Shown here: positions 7,179 to 15,357 of the stretch, one piece after another
Position numbering within the stretch: position 1 is the first letter of the stretch
How the letters are laid out: each line of letters begins with the position of its first letter
DNA from: Oscillospiraceae bacterium
GTDB lineage: Bacteria > Bacillota > Clostridia > Oscillospirales > Oscillospiraceae
Reading direction: 5' to 3'
NCBI GenBank assembly: GCA_017440925.1
Contig: JAFSAP010000049.1
Location: forward strand, 1-37,582
DNA: 37,582 bases
Translations under genes and position numbers: made by a program
Notes under the pieces: generated by a model
What the model was told of the DNA's origin: nothing
The model's database searches: none
The model's input: the letters and a program-made list of their open reading frames with translations, nothing else

Positions 7179-8531
7179 ATGCGCAAACAAAGAAGCATGC
7201 TGGAAGGGCCGCTGCTGTCCGGCATTCTTTTGTACACCATTCCCATTATCCTCACCAGTATCCTGCAGCTGCTGTTCAACGCCGCCGACCTTGTGGTGGT
7301 GGGCCGGTTCTGCGGCAGCCTGTCGGTGGCGGCGGTGGGTGCCACTACCTCCCTGACCAATCTGATGGTGAATTTCTTCATCGGCCTGTCTGTGGGTGCC
7401 GGTGTGACTGTGGCCCATGCCCTGGGCGGCAGAGAGGACGAATGGGTTCACCGGACGGTGCATACCGCCCTGCCCATGGCGCTGGTCTGCGGCGCGGCGG
7501 TCACGGCGTTGGGCATGGGCCTGTCCCGGCCGCTGCTGCAGCTGATGGGCACCCCGGAGGATATCCTTCCCCTGTCCGCCCTGTATATGCGGATCTATTT
7601 TGCGGGAATCACCTTCACCATGGTCTATAACTTCTGCGCTGCCATTCTGCGGGCAGCGGGAGATACCCGGAGCCCTCTGATTTTCCTCACCTTTGCCGGT
7701 GTGGTCAATGTGGTGCTGAATGTGGTGTTCGTGACCGTATTTGATATGAATGTGGCGGGCGTTGCCCTGGCCACCACTGTTTCCCAGGGCATTTCCGCAG
7801 TTCTGGTGGTGATGGCCCTGATGAAGCGCACCGATGCCTGCCGTCTGTATCTGAAAAAGATCCGGTTTTACGGCCTGCAGATCAAAAAGATCGTCCGGAT
7901 CGGCCTGCCGGCCGGTGTCCAAAGCGCCCTGTTCGGTATTTCCAACGTTACCATCCAGTCCTCCGTCAATTCCTTCGGCGCGGTGTTCGTCTCCGGCAAT
8001 GCCGCCGCTATGAATATTGAGGGTTTCCTCTATGCCAGCCTCAACGCTTTCCACCAGACAGCGGTAAATTTCATCGGCCAGAATGTGGGTGCCCGCCGGT
8101 ATGACCGTGTCAGCAAGATCCTGGGCATCTGTTATGCCTGCGTCACGGTGCTGGGCATCACCATGGGTGCTGCCATGTGGAGCACAGGCCCGCAGCTGCT
8201 GTCGCTGTATATCACCGATTCTGCCCAGGCCATTGACTACGGCATGATCCGCATGACCTATATGGCCCTGCCCTATTTCCTCTGCGGCCTTATGGATGTG
8301 TCCACCGGCGCCCTCCGGGGACTGGGTGTGTCCTTTGTGCCCATGCTGATCTCGGTGCTGGGTGTCTGCGGCATCCGCATTGCCTGGGTGGCAACGATCT
8401 TCCAGCTTCCCGGTTTCCATACCCCCCAGTGCCTGTACATTTCCTATATCGTCTCCTGGACGGTGACGCTGATCTGCCAGACCACAGCCTTTGTGCTGGT
8501 GTACCGCCGCCACCGGGCAAAATCCCTGTAG
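7179..8531 (+). CDS. MATE family multidrug/Na+ efflux transporter
   Basis: 450 residues with about twelve hydrophobic segments. The opening MLEGPLLSGILLYTIPIILTS and LFNAADLVVVGRF are typical of the MATE (NorM/DinF-like) fold in Clostridia. The second half repeats the pattern (IVRIGLPAGVQSALFGISN, SFGAVFVSGNAAAMNIEGF). Members exchange cations for drugs or metabolites across the membrane; the substrate cannot be told. The start at ATG 7179 follows AAGGGAT, a weak site. It is monocistronic, with its own promoter and a strong terminator at 8551. It opens the stretch between the tRNA and the surface locus but shows no clear functional tie to it. Confidence 0.92.
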   Translation: MRKQRSMLEGPLLSGILLYTIPIILTSILQLLFNAADLVVVGRFCGSLSVAAVGATTSLTNLMVNFFIGLSVGAGVTVAHALGGREDEWVHRTVHTALPMALVCGAAVTALGMGLSRPLLQLMGTPEDILPLSALYMRIYFAGITFTMVYNFCAAILRAAGDTRSPLIFLTFAGVVNVVLNVVFVTVFDMNVAGVALATTVSQGISAVLVVMALMKRTDACRLYLKKIRFYGLQIKKIVRIGLPAGVQSALFGISNVTIQSSVNSFGAVFVSGNAAAMNIEGFLYASLNAFHQTAVNFIGQNVGARRYDRVSKILGICYACVTVLGITMGAAMWSTGPQLLSLYITDSAQAIDYGMIRMTYMALPYFLCGLMDVSTGALRGLGVSFVPMLISVLGVCGIRIAWVATIFQLPGFHTPQCLYISYIVSWTVTLICQTTAFVLVYRRHRAKSL

Positions 8532-8550
8532 GAAAATCCCATCTGTCAGG

Positions 8551-8593
8551 AAATTTCTCCCCTTTTGGGGAGAAATTTTTTTATTTTATTTTT
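8551..8593 (+). terminator. Terminator of the MATE gene
   Basis: A perfect 12-bp stem AAATTTCTCCCC / GGGGAGAAATTT with TTTT loop, followed by a long T-rich tract. Confidence 0.93.
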
Positions 8594-8607
8594 GGGAAAA
8601 GCCGTTT

Positions 8608-8646
8608 TGTAACGGGTTTTGTAACGGGGGTATGGTAGTGTATAAT
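8608..8646 (+). promoter_or_regulatory. Direct-repeat promoter of the 8666 gene
   Basis: Two TGTAACG boxes at 8608-8614 and 8620-8626 (12-bp period) precede TATAAT at 8641-8646. The gap is 14 bp, unlike the 9 bp at 12703 and 19113. A weaker TAGTGT at 8636 would restore the 9-bp gap and leave a longer leader. The same box pair precedes the second surface gene and the sortase gene. Confidence 0.65.
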
Positions 8647-8665
8647 CACACAAGGAGGTGGGCTG

Positions 8666-9091
8666 ATGCTGGAAAAACTTTGGTGTCCTGAGAATAACCG
8701 GATCCTGGTCTGTGTGGATTCCTATCACGAAGGCATTCTGGCCGGACGGTTCTGCAATTTCCTCCAGGAAACGGAGGAATTCGATAGCCTGACCCAGCTG
8801 CTGATCCGGATCGAGGCAGCGCTGGATGAACAGCAGGCGCCCCAGTCCTATACCACCCACCGAACCTTTGCCTCTGTTCTGGAGCAGCTGGGAGAGGATC
8901 GGACAACGCCCCCCCGGAAAGGGGACTGCGCCACCTTTGAACTGAAGATCCTGTTCCGGCAGCATGCCAGCTGGCAGGGTGTGGTGGTCTGGAAGGAACA
9001 AAAGCGGGAGCAGAGTTTCCGCAGCGTTCTGGAACTGATCCACCTGATGGACAGCGCCCTACGGGCAGCGGAAAAGGAGGGCGCCGCATAA
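8666..9091 (+). CDS. Conserved hypothetical protein upstream of surface adhesin
   Basis: 141 residues, soluble, no membrane helix or signal peptide. The start at ATG 8666 follows AAGGAGG. I recall similar sequences as unnamed proteins in Clostridia, with the conserved-looking C-terminal stretch FRQHASWQGVVVWKEQK and FRSVLELIHLMDSAL, but I can assign no function. No terminator separates it from the riboswitch and thioester adhesin that follow, and no good promoter is seen there, so the adhesin is probably co-transcribed from this gene's direct-repeat promoter. The last 49 bp of this gene recur, degraded, at 12621-12668, showing that its 3' end was part of a later tandem duplication. Confidence 0.75.
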   Translation: MLEKLWCPENNRILVCVDSYHEGILAGRFCNFLQETEEFDSLTQLLIRIEAALDEQQAPQSYTTHRTFASVLEQLGEDRTTPPRKGDCATFELKILFRQHASWQGVVVWKEQKREQSFRSVLELIHLMDSALRAAEKEGAA

Positions 9092-9142
9092 GCTTTTAAA
9101 AATGGAAAATGGAACACGATGCAAACGGAAAGGATAAGGAAC

Positions 9143-9227
9143 ATCTGCTAATGGCAAACCGCCCGAAAGGACGGGACGCAAAGCTAAGGGGCCTAACCCG
9201 AAAGGCAGGGCAGCCCGGCCGCCAGAT
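9143..9227 (+). promoter_or_regulatory. Cyclic-di-GMP-I (GEMM-I) riboswitch, copy 1
   Basis: The aptamer shows the GEMM-I hallmarks: GGCAAACC, a P2 arm capped by a GAAA tetraloop, GGGACGCAAAGCTA, GGGGCCTAA and a second arm closing at GGCCGCC. P1 is ATCTG (9143-9147) with CAGAT (9223-9227). The base before GGCAAACC fits the G20 form that prefers cyclic-di-GMP rather than cGAMP, by recall of the Vc2 structure. The adhesin start is only 33 bp beyond P1, and no terminator is visible. Control is therefore likely translational; a small TTTCC...GGAAA pairing would cover part of the ribosome-binding site. Whether it switches on or off cannot be read. Confidence 0.92.
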
Positions 9228-9259
9228 TTTGATTTCCAGAAACGGGAAAGGAGATTAAA

Positions 9260-12200
9260 ATGATGGCCAAAAGAATGAAAAAATGGATTGCAACACTGCT
9301 GGTGCTGAGCATGTGTATCAGTGTGGTTGCGCTTCCCGCAGGAGCAGATGCCAGCGAAAGTGAAGCACCTCCCACAGTGACCGTGGACATCACAGATGCT
9401 GACGGCAACGTCATCGGCCAGAAGAGCACCACCACCACGACCACATCCAATGAAACACCGGGGACCTATACCCAGAATACGGACACCCAGAGCAGTTGGA
9501 GCACCCAGCAGACCGAGGGCAGCAGCAACGATCCTGTAGTTGCCGGTAATACCACCGTTACCGAAAACAACCAGGTGGTCACCGAGGTCACAGGTACCGA
9601 GCAAAAGACCGACAACATTTCCAGTGACAAGACCACCGGTGTCCAGACCTATTCCGGCAGCGTGAACGGAAATGAGACCACCACCATCACGGATACCACC
9701 ACCAAAACGACAACAACCACAGATGCGCTTCAGAGCGACAAAACGGTCACCTCCAACCCTTACACGGATAAGGAGGAGGAAGAGGAATGGTCCGGCCTGC
9801 AGCCCACCGGCCAGGGACAGTGGCAATCCACCGGCACCGAGGGCGACGGCTATGTGCAGGACGGAAAGAAGACCACCACCAACCACGGCCAGACCGCTGT
9901 GGATGTGGATAAGGATCCGCTGGATAAGACGGATGTTACCCTGCAGATGGATGCGCCCACCGGCGACCAGACAGTTGACAAAGACGCCAAGACGCTGTTC
10001 ATCAGCATTGAGGATGCCCTTGCCAATGACATTTCCTACAAAGATGGCGAGGTCCTGCAGGACGGCTCCGTTGTCAAGTATACCTATAACGGCAAAAACG
10101 AGGTGATCGGCTACACCATCACCAAGCACACCCCCACCGGCGGCACAAACAACAGTGATCCCGTGGCCGGTACGCCGGGCAAGGAACAGAAATCCGGCAG
10201 CGAAGTAAAGATCTACACCAAGCCTGCGGGTTATACCCCCGTCACCGATGCGCCCATCGTGGACAGCAACGGCAAGCAGATCGGCACCAAGACCATTGAG
10301 GAGATCCTGGATGCTGAGAAAAATGTGATCGGCTACACCATCACCGAGACGGTCGTCACCAATCCCGGCAATCTGCCTGTGCAGAGCACGGAAAATCTGA
10401 CGGTTCCCAAGCCCCACCGCACTCTGCCCACCAGACCCGTTGCGCCGGAACCCGTCACCCAGAACGGTCTGACCACCACCACCGTGGTGGAGGATATCCT
10501 TGATGGCACTGAGGTCATAGGCTACAAAACCACCGTCACCGTCACGGATGAGGATGGAAACGAAGTTTCCTCCGAAAGCGAGAGCATTTTCGGCACCGTC
10601 ACCAGCTACAGCTCTTCTCTGACCAAAACGCCCGAGCGGGATGAGGTCACCACGACCACCGTCACCACCGTTTACGGTACATTAACCACGCAGAACTATA
10701 CCATCACGACCCCCGGAACGGTCAACAATGTGAACACCCGGGATGTGAGCCAGGAGATCTACGAGCTGGTCAAGACTGACAACGGCCTGTACTTCCTGTT
10801 CGAAGGCAAAATGTATAAGGTTCAGGCCATCACCGGCGCAGACCAGACGTATCAGCATGGTTCCGTGGAGATGGAAACCCTGGAGCCCAACATCGACAGT
10901 CTGGAGCCTGGAACCAAGGACGGCACGGTCAGCAGTTCTACCCTGCTGAGGAACCCTGAGAATTTCAATCTGAGCGAAAGCATGGCCGGCATCGGCGCAG
11001 GCTATGAACTGGAATATGTGGGCTATGGCCTGGAAACTGCCATCATGGTAAACAAGAACTACAAGACCAACGCAGGCCATGTGCTGGCCCACCAGTTCAA
11101 GCTGAAGGACCGGGATGGCAACTACCACTATGTGCTCTGCGCTGACCTGGGAACCAATGCAGTCCGGGGCGCTGACTACAACATGACCAATGTGGGTTCG
11201 GCCAACTACTATGTCCGGGACGGCGCAGCAGAAAAGATCGAGGTCATCGCCATCAATGGTTACTGGGGCACCGACTCCGGAACCGGCAGCCTGGATCATG
11301 TAAAGAGCGTTCTGCGCAGCTGGCTGGAAGCCAATACCCAGCTGACCGAGGATCAGATCAACGCCCAGGTCAATGCGCTGAAGCCCGGCGAAGCCCTCAC
11401 TGCCACCCAGGCAGCGATCTGGTACTACGGCAACAGCGATGAAGGCAAGAACATGCCCGGTGATGCTGTTACCGGCGCGGTTTATAATAGTAACGGCAGT
11501 ACCCGCAGCGCAACCGCCGGAGAGGCACAGCGTGTCAACAACCTGTACCAGGCATTGCTGGCGCTGGATCCTTCCAAGGCTACCAACAATACCACGGAAC
11601 TGCTGAACACCACCAATTTTGCCACCGAGACCGAACTGGTCATCAAGGAAAAGGCCACCGAGAATGGCGCGGTCAAGACCGATGCCGATGGAAACGAGAA
11701 GTATATCACGGATCTGACCTTCAGCCTGGATGTCCGCAAGAGTGATCTGACAGGCAACCTGATCGTCAAGGTTACGGATGAGAACGGCAATGTGCTCCGC
11801 ACCGAGCAGATCGCCACCGACAGCAGCAATCTGGTGGGCAAACTGCTGGCAAATGGCAGCCGCAGTTCTACAGAGCATACCTACACCATCCGGGATCTGG
11901 AGCTGGCAGAGGGTGTGAAGATCAATCTGAACCTGTCCGGCACCCAGAACCTGGCGGAAGGCGCCTACCTGTACAGTGCAGCGGTATATTCCACCTCCCA
12001 GACCTTCATCGGCGTGGCCTCCGGCACGCAGGAAGTGAATCTGAATGTCCAGATGGAATTCAGCGTCACCGATCCCCAGGCCAAGGTAAAGCATACCACC
12101 GAGAAATGGAGCGAAAAGGAAGAAACAGAAGAATCTTTTGTCAAGGTCGATAACTACAAGCGGGAAAAGAAGGGCACTGTCTCCAGTCAGACCGTCTCTG

Positions 12201-12478
12201 TCAACACCAAGATCTACGGCACCAACGTCCAGGAGGATGTAACGGAGCAGAAGACCGTGAAGCACCGCAGCTGGCGCTCCAGCTATCTGTACAGCCTGCT
12301 GCTCGTCAACGATGAAGGCGGCGGTGGCGATGATGATCGAACCGAGATCGACGACGAAGAAGTCCCCCTGGCCAAGGCTCCCAAGACCGGCGATATCACC
12401 GCTGTTCTGGCAGCAGTCAGCTTGTTCTCCGCCGGCGGCCTGGTAACTCTGAACCGGAAGAAGAAGGAAGAAGAATAA
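9260..12478 (+). CDS. Thioester-domain (TQxA) cell-wall-anchored surface adhesin
   Basis: 1072 residues (start ATG 9260, or 9263 by comparison with the paralogue). A Sec signal peptide (KKWIATLLVLSMCISVVALP, cleavage near ADA-SES) precedes about 530 residues of Thr-rich beta repeats with recurring VIGYTIT/VIGYKTT units. A thioester domain follows at about 575-760: the only cysteine of the mature protein, Cys627 (YVLCADLG), and TQAAIW with Gln717 match the Cys-Gln thioester/TQxA family, whose members bind host proteins covalently. A beta module (780-920) shared with the next surface protein and a charged region lead to the sorting signal APKTGD (1040-1045), a hydrophobic helix and RKKKEEE. It is preceded by a GEMM-I riboswitch. 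The placement of the thioester domain far from the N-terminus is unusual. Host target unknown. Confidence 0.9.
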   Translation: MMAKRMKKWIATLLVLSMCISVVALPAGADASESEAPPTVTVDITDADGNVIGQKSTTTTTTSNETPGTYTQNTDTQSSWSTQQTEGSSNDPVVAGNTTVTENNQVVTEVTGTEQKTDNISSDKTTGVQTYSGSVNGNETTTITDTTTKTTTTTDALQSDKTVTSNPYTDKEEEEEWSGLQPTGQGQWQSTGTEGDGYVQDGKKTTTNHGQTAVDVDKDPLDKTDVTLQMDAPTGDQTVDKDAKTLFISIEDALANDISYKDGEVLQDGSVVKYTYNGKNEVIGYTITKHTPTGGTNNSDPVAGTPGKEQKSGSEVKIYTKPAGYTPVTDAPIVDSNGKQIGTKTIEEILDAEKNVIGYTITETVVTNPGNLPVQSTENLTVPKPHRTLPTRPVAPEPVTQNGLTTTTVVEDILDGTEVIGYKTTVTVTDEDGNEVSSESESIFGTVTSYSSSLTKTPERDEVTTTTVTTVYGTLTTQNYTITTPGTVNNVNTRDVSQEIYELVKTDNGLYFLFEGKMYKVQAITGADQTYQHGSVEMETLEPNIDSLEPGTKDGTVSSSTLLRNPENFNLSESMAGIGAGYELEYVGYGLETAIMVNKNYKTNAGHVLAHQFKLKDRDGNYHYVLCADLGTNAVRGADYNMTNVGSANYYVRDGAAEKIEVIAINGYWGTDSGTGSLDHVKSVLRSWLEANTQLTEDQINAQVNALKPGEALTATQAAIWYYGNSDEGKNMPGDAVTGAVYNSNGSTRSATAGEAQRVNNLYQALLALDPSKATNNTTELLNTTNFATETELVIKEKATENGAVKTDADGNEKYITDLTFSLDVRKSDLTGNLIVKVTDENGNVLRTEQIATDSSNLVGKLLANGSRSSTEHTYTIRDLELAEGVKINLNLSGTQNLAEGAYLYSAAVYSTSQTFIGVASGTQEVNLNVQMEFSVTDPQAKVKHTTEKWSEKEETEESFVKVDNYKREKKGTVSSQTVSVNTKIYGTNVQEDVTEQKTVKHRSWRSSYLYSLLLVNDEGGGGDDDRTEIDDEEVPLAKAPKTGDITAVLAAVSLFSAGGLVTLNRKKKEEE

Positions 12479-12531
12479 TTCCCATCCTCCCCCCAAAAAG
12501 CCATAAGCCATAATAAAATATCTCCCGCGCA

Positions 12532-12565
12532 GGCCGGGGCTCCCCAGGGAGCCCCGGTCATTTTG
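12532..12565 (+). terminator. Terminator of the first surface gene
   Basis: A 10-bp stem CCGGGGCTCC / GGAGCCCCGG with CCAG loop, followed by TCATTTTG. The surrounding ~75 bp, including CCATAAGCCATAATAAAATA, recurs after the second surface gene. Confidence 0.75.
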
Positions 12566-12620
12566 CTCCTGCATCAAGCGTTCTGCAGGGACGGCGTATT
12601 GCATGCATTCCCGACAGGGA

Positions 12621-12668
12621 TCTGATGGAAGTACCCCGCGGGCAACGGAAAAGGAAGGTGCCGCACAA
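12621..12668 (+). pseudogene. Remnant of the 3' end of the 8666 gene
   Basis: 48 bp similar to 9043-9091, the end of the 8666 gene: both contain CTGATGGA and then GGGCARCGGAAAAGGA, and end near GCCGCA. There is a one-base gap and no open frame. It abuts, at about 12618-12621, a segment (TGCATNCATTCNCGACAG) that also occurs at 15278-15295. It marks the junction of a tandem duplication. Confidence 0.75.
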
Positions 12669-12702
12669 AAAATTTTGAAAATTTTTTTCAAAAATGGAAA
12701 AA

Positions 12703-12736
12703 TGTAATGCATTTTGTAACGCACAGAATGTAGACT
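12703..12736 (+). promoter_or_regulatory. Direct-repeat promoter of the second surface gene
   Basis: Boxes TGTAATG (12703-12709) and TGTAACG (12715-12721) with 12-bp period, then 9 bp to TAGACT (12731-12736). The predicted start near 12743 lies just before the riboswitch. No -35 of its own is seen, which fits an activator-dependent promoter. The rest of the 12479-12872 gap holds the terminator, duplication remnant and riboswitch listed separately. Confidence 0.6.
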
Positions 12737-12749
12737 GAGCACATAAAAA

Positions 12750-12838
12750 ATATCTGTTAACGGCAAACCGCCCGAAAGGACGGGACGCAAAGCTAAGGGG
12801 CCTAACCCGAGAGGCAGGGCAGCCCGGCCGCCAGTATT
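12750..12838 (+). promoter_or_regulatory. Cyclic-di-GMP-I (GEMM-I) riboswitch, copy 2
   Basis: Nearly identical to copy 1 (9143-9227), with three differences before the 3' P1 strand: two in the 5' linker and GAAA changed to GAGA in the second arm. The GGCAAACC, GGGACGCAAAGC and GGCCTAA segments are unchanged. P1 has a bulged T on its 3' side. The coding start is 35 bp beyond it. An alternative hairpin TTTGAT...ATCAAA lies between aptamer and ribosome-binding site, possibly part of the expression platform. Confidence 0.92.
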
Positions 12839-12872
12839 TTGATCCCCAATCAAATCAAAGGAGATTAAAATT

Positions 12873-15086
12873 ATGGCTAAGAAGATTAGAAAGCTGATCG
12901 CATCCCTTCTGGTGCTGTGCATGTGCATCAGCGCAGCAACGATTTCCATTACCGCAGCTGAGGTTCCTGTGGATATCGAAACCACTGCCGGTACCGTAAG
13001 CGGTACCCAGACCACCACCGATACCTCCACCCCCAATGCAGACGGCAGCACCACCCAGACCCAGACCGTTGTCACCCATACCCCCGAAGGCGGTGTGACC
13101 TCCACTGCAGGCAACACTACCACCACCGTGGAATTCCAGGAGACCGAGACCACCACTACCCACACCGATGCCGAGGGCAATCTCATTTCGAAGAGCGGCA
13201 ATGTTGTCGGTGAGGAAACCGTCACCCAGACCACCACCACCGTTAACTCCCCCGTGGAGGAAGAGATCTACACCGGCTCCGTGGAGATCACCTTCGATGA
13301 GGACGGCAACGGCACCAGCAAGGTGGAAAGCAAGCTGCCCGAAGCACCTGCTGACGCAGAAAATGTCCAGACCGGCGAAGACAGCATCGGTTGGGAAACC
13401 ACCGAAAATGAGCCTGCCGTTCCCGGTGCAGGCAACGGCACCGATGTAAATGGTGACGACCTCGTTGACACCATCACCACCCAGACCACCACCGTCACCA
13501 CCACCACCGTTACTATCACCGACCGCACCGTGGAAGCCGACCTGGTTCCGGATTACACACTGCCTCCCGATGAGTACCATGATGTGGAGGACAGTGAAGT
13601 CCAGGGCATCGGCGATGCCGAGCTCCCCGCAGGCGAAACCTGGACAGAAGTGTCCGGCTACAAGCAGGCCCAGATCGAGAAGATCCAGGATCAGCTTTAC
13701 TTCGGCACCGAGGATGCAGCCAAGGCAGCAGCCACCCAGCTGGCACTGGACGCCATCCTCAATGGCAAGGAGATCCCTGCAGATACCGAAGCAGCCATCA
13801 AGACCGCTGCAGAGGCGCTGATCAATGCATCCATGGCAGAAGATGTGCCCACCACCTCCGAAGAGACCAAAGACCCCGAGATCACCATTTCCAATGTTTC
13901 TCTGACTGTCAACGACAAGGCAGCAGGCTATGAAAACAACACCGACTTGGATGCCACCAATGATGTCTACAACGCCTCCGTGAAGTTTGACGTGATCGTT
14001 ACCGAAGATGTCAACGGCGAACTGACCGTTGTGATCCGGCAGAATGGCGAGGAAGTTGCTTCCCAGACCCTGACTGCACTGGACAAGAACGATGACGGCT
14101 CCTACTCCGTCAACATCCGGGATATGCAGCTGCAGGAAGGCGACGAAGAAATGGCCATCGATCTGGATATCCGTCTGGACGGCGTTCAGCAGATGGCTGC
14201 CAAGCAGGTCTATTCCCACACCACTACCACAAAGGTTCCCGCTCAGAAGCCCGATGACCAGACTCTGGCTGGCTATACCTCCCATTCCGGCAACGAAAAG
14301 CAGAATGAGAACGGCAACATGATCGCTGACACCAATAGCTGGAACACCGGCTCCCACAACCAGAGCTTCACCGTGGAAGGCTCCGGCGCAAAGGTCAACA
14401 TCCAGGCAGCCGACCAGAATACCGCAGACGGCCGCGAGGTTGTGAACGTCACCACCGATAAGACCATCGAAGCAGACTACATCATCATCAAGGCAGCCAA
14501 TGGCTATATCAAGTATGCAGTTCCCGGCGGCATCCTGCATGCAGGCGTTATCTACAGTGTTGAGAATGACTACAACTCCGAAATCGGCATGACCGGCGGC
14601 ATCAGCCATGTCACCATATGGGGCAGCGGCGAAGCAGTTGACATTCCCGAGGAAGAGATCAACCGGATCATCCTGGGCGAAGCAGGCCAGCACCGTGAGG
14701 TCGTGCTGAATGCTGGTGTGAATTTAAACTTCGAAGTGGATGAAGCCATCAAGACCACCAACAGCAGTGAGGAAAAGACCACTACCACCACCCGTACCTG
14801 GGGAGATTCCTACAGCAATTCCTATGAACCCAGCGGCGGAACTCCCGATCCCGATCCTAACAACCCCGGTCCCAACAACCCTGACCCCACTCCCAACAAT
14901 CCTCCCGCACCCCAGTCCCGCATCGTAGTTCGCAATGTGGACAACGATCTGACCGAGATCGACGACGAAGAAGTCCCCCTGGCCAAAGCCCCCAAGACCG
15001 GCGATGTCACCACCGTTCTGGCAGCAGTCAGCCTGTTCTCTGCCGGCGGCCTGGTAACCCTGAACCGGAAGAAGAAGGAAGAATAA
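12873..15086 (+). CDS. Cell-wall-anchored surface protein, paralogue without thioester domain
   Basis: 737 residues from ATG 12873 after AAGGAG. A signal peptide (KLIASLLVLCMCISAATISI) precedes a Thr-rich region (about 30-230), an Ala-rich helical segment (about 265-325) and a beta module (about 335-450, VYNASVKFDVIVTEDVNGEL) that resembles the one in the preceding protein. A second beta region, a Pro/Asn linker (about 650-690, PDPDPNNPGPNNPDP) and the sorting signal APKTGD (706-711) with hydrophobic helix and RKKKEE follow. The mature part has no cysteine, so no thioester can form. The last ~35 residues nearly match those of the first protein. Riboswitch, gene and terminator are one duplicated unit. 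Function beyond a probable adhesin or stalk is unknown. Confidence 0.85.
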   Translation: MAKKIRKLIASLLVLCMCISAATISITAAEVPVDIETTAGTVSGTQTTTDTSTPNADGSTTQTQTVVTHTPEGGVTSTAGNTTTTVEFQETETTTTHTDAEGNLISKSGNVVGEETVTQTTTTVNSPVEEEIYTGSVEITFDEDGNGTSKVESKLPEAPADAENVQTGEDSIGWETTENEPAVPGAGNGTDVNGDDLVDTITTQTTTVTTTTVTITDRTVEADLVPDYTLPPDEYHDVEDSEVQGIGDAELPAGETWTEVSGYKQAQIEKIQDQLYFGTEDAAKAAATQLALDAILNGKEIPADTEAAIKTAAEALINASMAEDVPTTSEETKDPEITISNVSLTVNDKAAGYENNTDLDATNDVYNASVKFDVIVTEDVNGELTVVIRQNGEEVASQTLTALDKNDDGSYSVNIRDMQLQEGDEEMAIDLDIRLDGVQQMAAKQVYSHTTTTKVPAQKPDDQTLAGYTSHSGNEKQNENGNMIADTNSWNTGSHNQSFTVEGSGAKVNIQAADQNTADGREVVNVTTDKTIEADYIIIKAANGYIKYAVPGGILHAGVIYSVENDYNSEIGMTGGISHVTIWGSGEAVDIPEEEINRIILGEAGQHREVVLNAGVNLNFEVDEAIKTTNSSEEKTTTTTRTWGDSYSNSYEPSGGTPDPDPNNPGPNNPDPTPNNPPAPQSRIVVRNVDNDLTEIDDEEVPLAKAPKTGDVTTVLAAVSLFSAGGLVTLNRKKKEE

Positions 15087-15138
15087 TGCCCATCCTCTCC
15101 CCAAAGCCATAAGCCATAATAAAATATCTCCCGCGCAG

Positions 15139-15164
15139 GCCGGGGCTCCCCAGGGAGCCCCGGC
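15139..15164 (+). terminator. Terminator of the second surface gene
   Basis: An 11-bp stem GCCGGGGCTCC / GGAGCCCCGGC with CCAG loop. It is a duplicate of the terminator at 12532-12565 within a conserved ~75-bp 3' flank. Confidence 0.75.
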
Positions 15165-15287
15165 AGTCTTTCTGCCACAGAACCAGGAATAGGGGCAGGA
15201 GTGGCTATCACTGCGTTCGCCCGCAATCCTGTATGGATGGGTACTTCACAGCGTGCAGTTTGCCTCTGCAATTTCCTGCATTCATTC

Positions 15288-15317
15288 TCGACAGAAACCC
15301 TCCGGATATGCTACAAT
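15288..15317 (+). promoter_or_regulatory. Promoter of the GGDEF/HD-GYP gene
   Basis: TCGACA (15288-15293), 18-bp spacer, TACAAT (15312-15317), about 40 bp before the chosen start. The -35 lies in the segment shared with the duplication junction at 12601-12617. Confidence 0.6.
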
Positions 15318-15357
15318 ATATGATAATAAAACCGATCCGCCAACGGGAGGAACCACT

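Noticed and set aside
9143-9227. Reading the riboswitches as cGAMP-type (GEMM-Ib)
   Set aside because: The position corresponding to G20 appears to be G in both copies, as in cyclic-di-GMP binders. Only binding data can settle it.
9380-10700. CRISPR or tandem-repeat array
   Set aside because: The repetitive ACC-rich DNA is coding and encodes Thr-rich beta repeats. No regular repeat-spacer pattern occurs anywhere in the window.
10682-13240. Long minus-strand ORF of 852 codons across the surface genes
   Set aside because: It crosses two riboswitches, a terminator and a promoter on the other strand. It is an artefact of the repetitive ACC/GTC-rich codons of the surface genes.
15253-15357. N-terminal extension of the GGDEF/HD-GYP protein
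   Set aside because: It would span the TCGACA/TACAAT promoter, and a good GGGAGGA site precedes ATG 15358.
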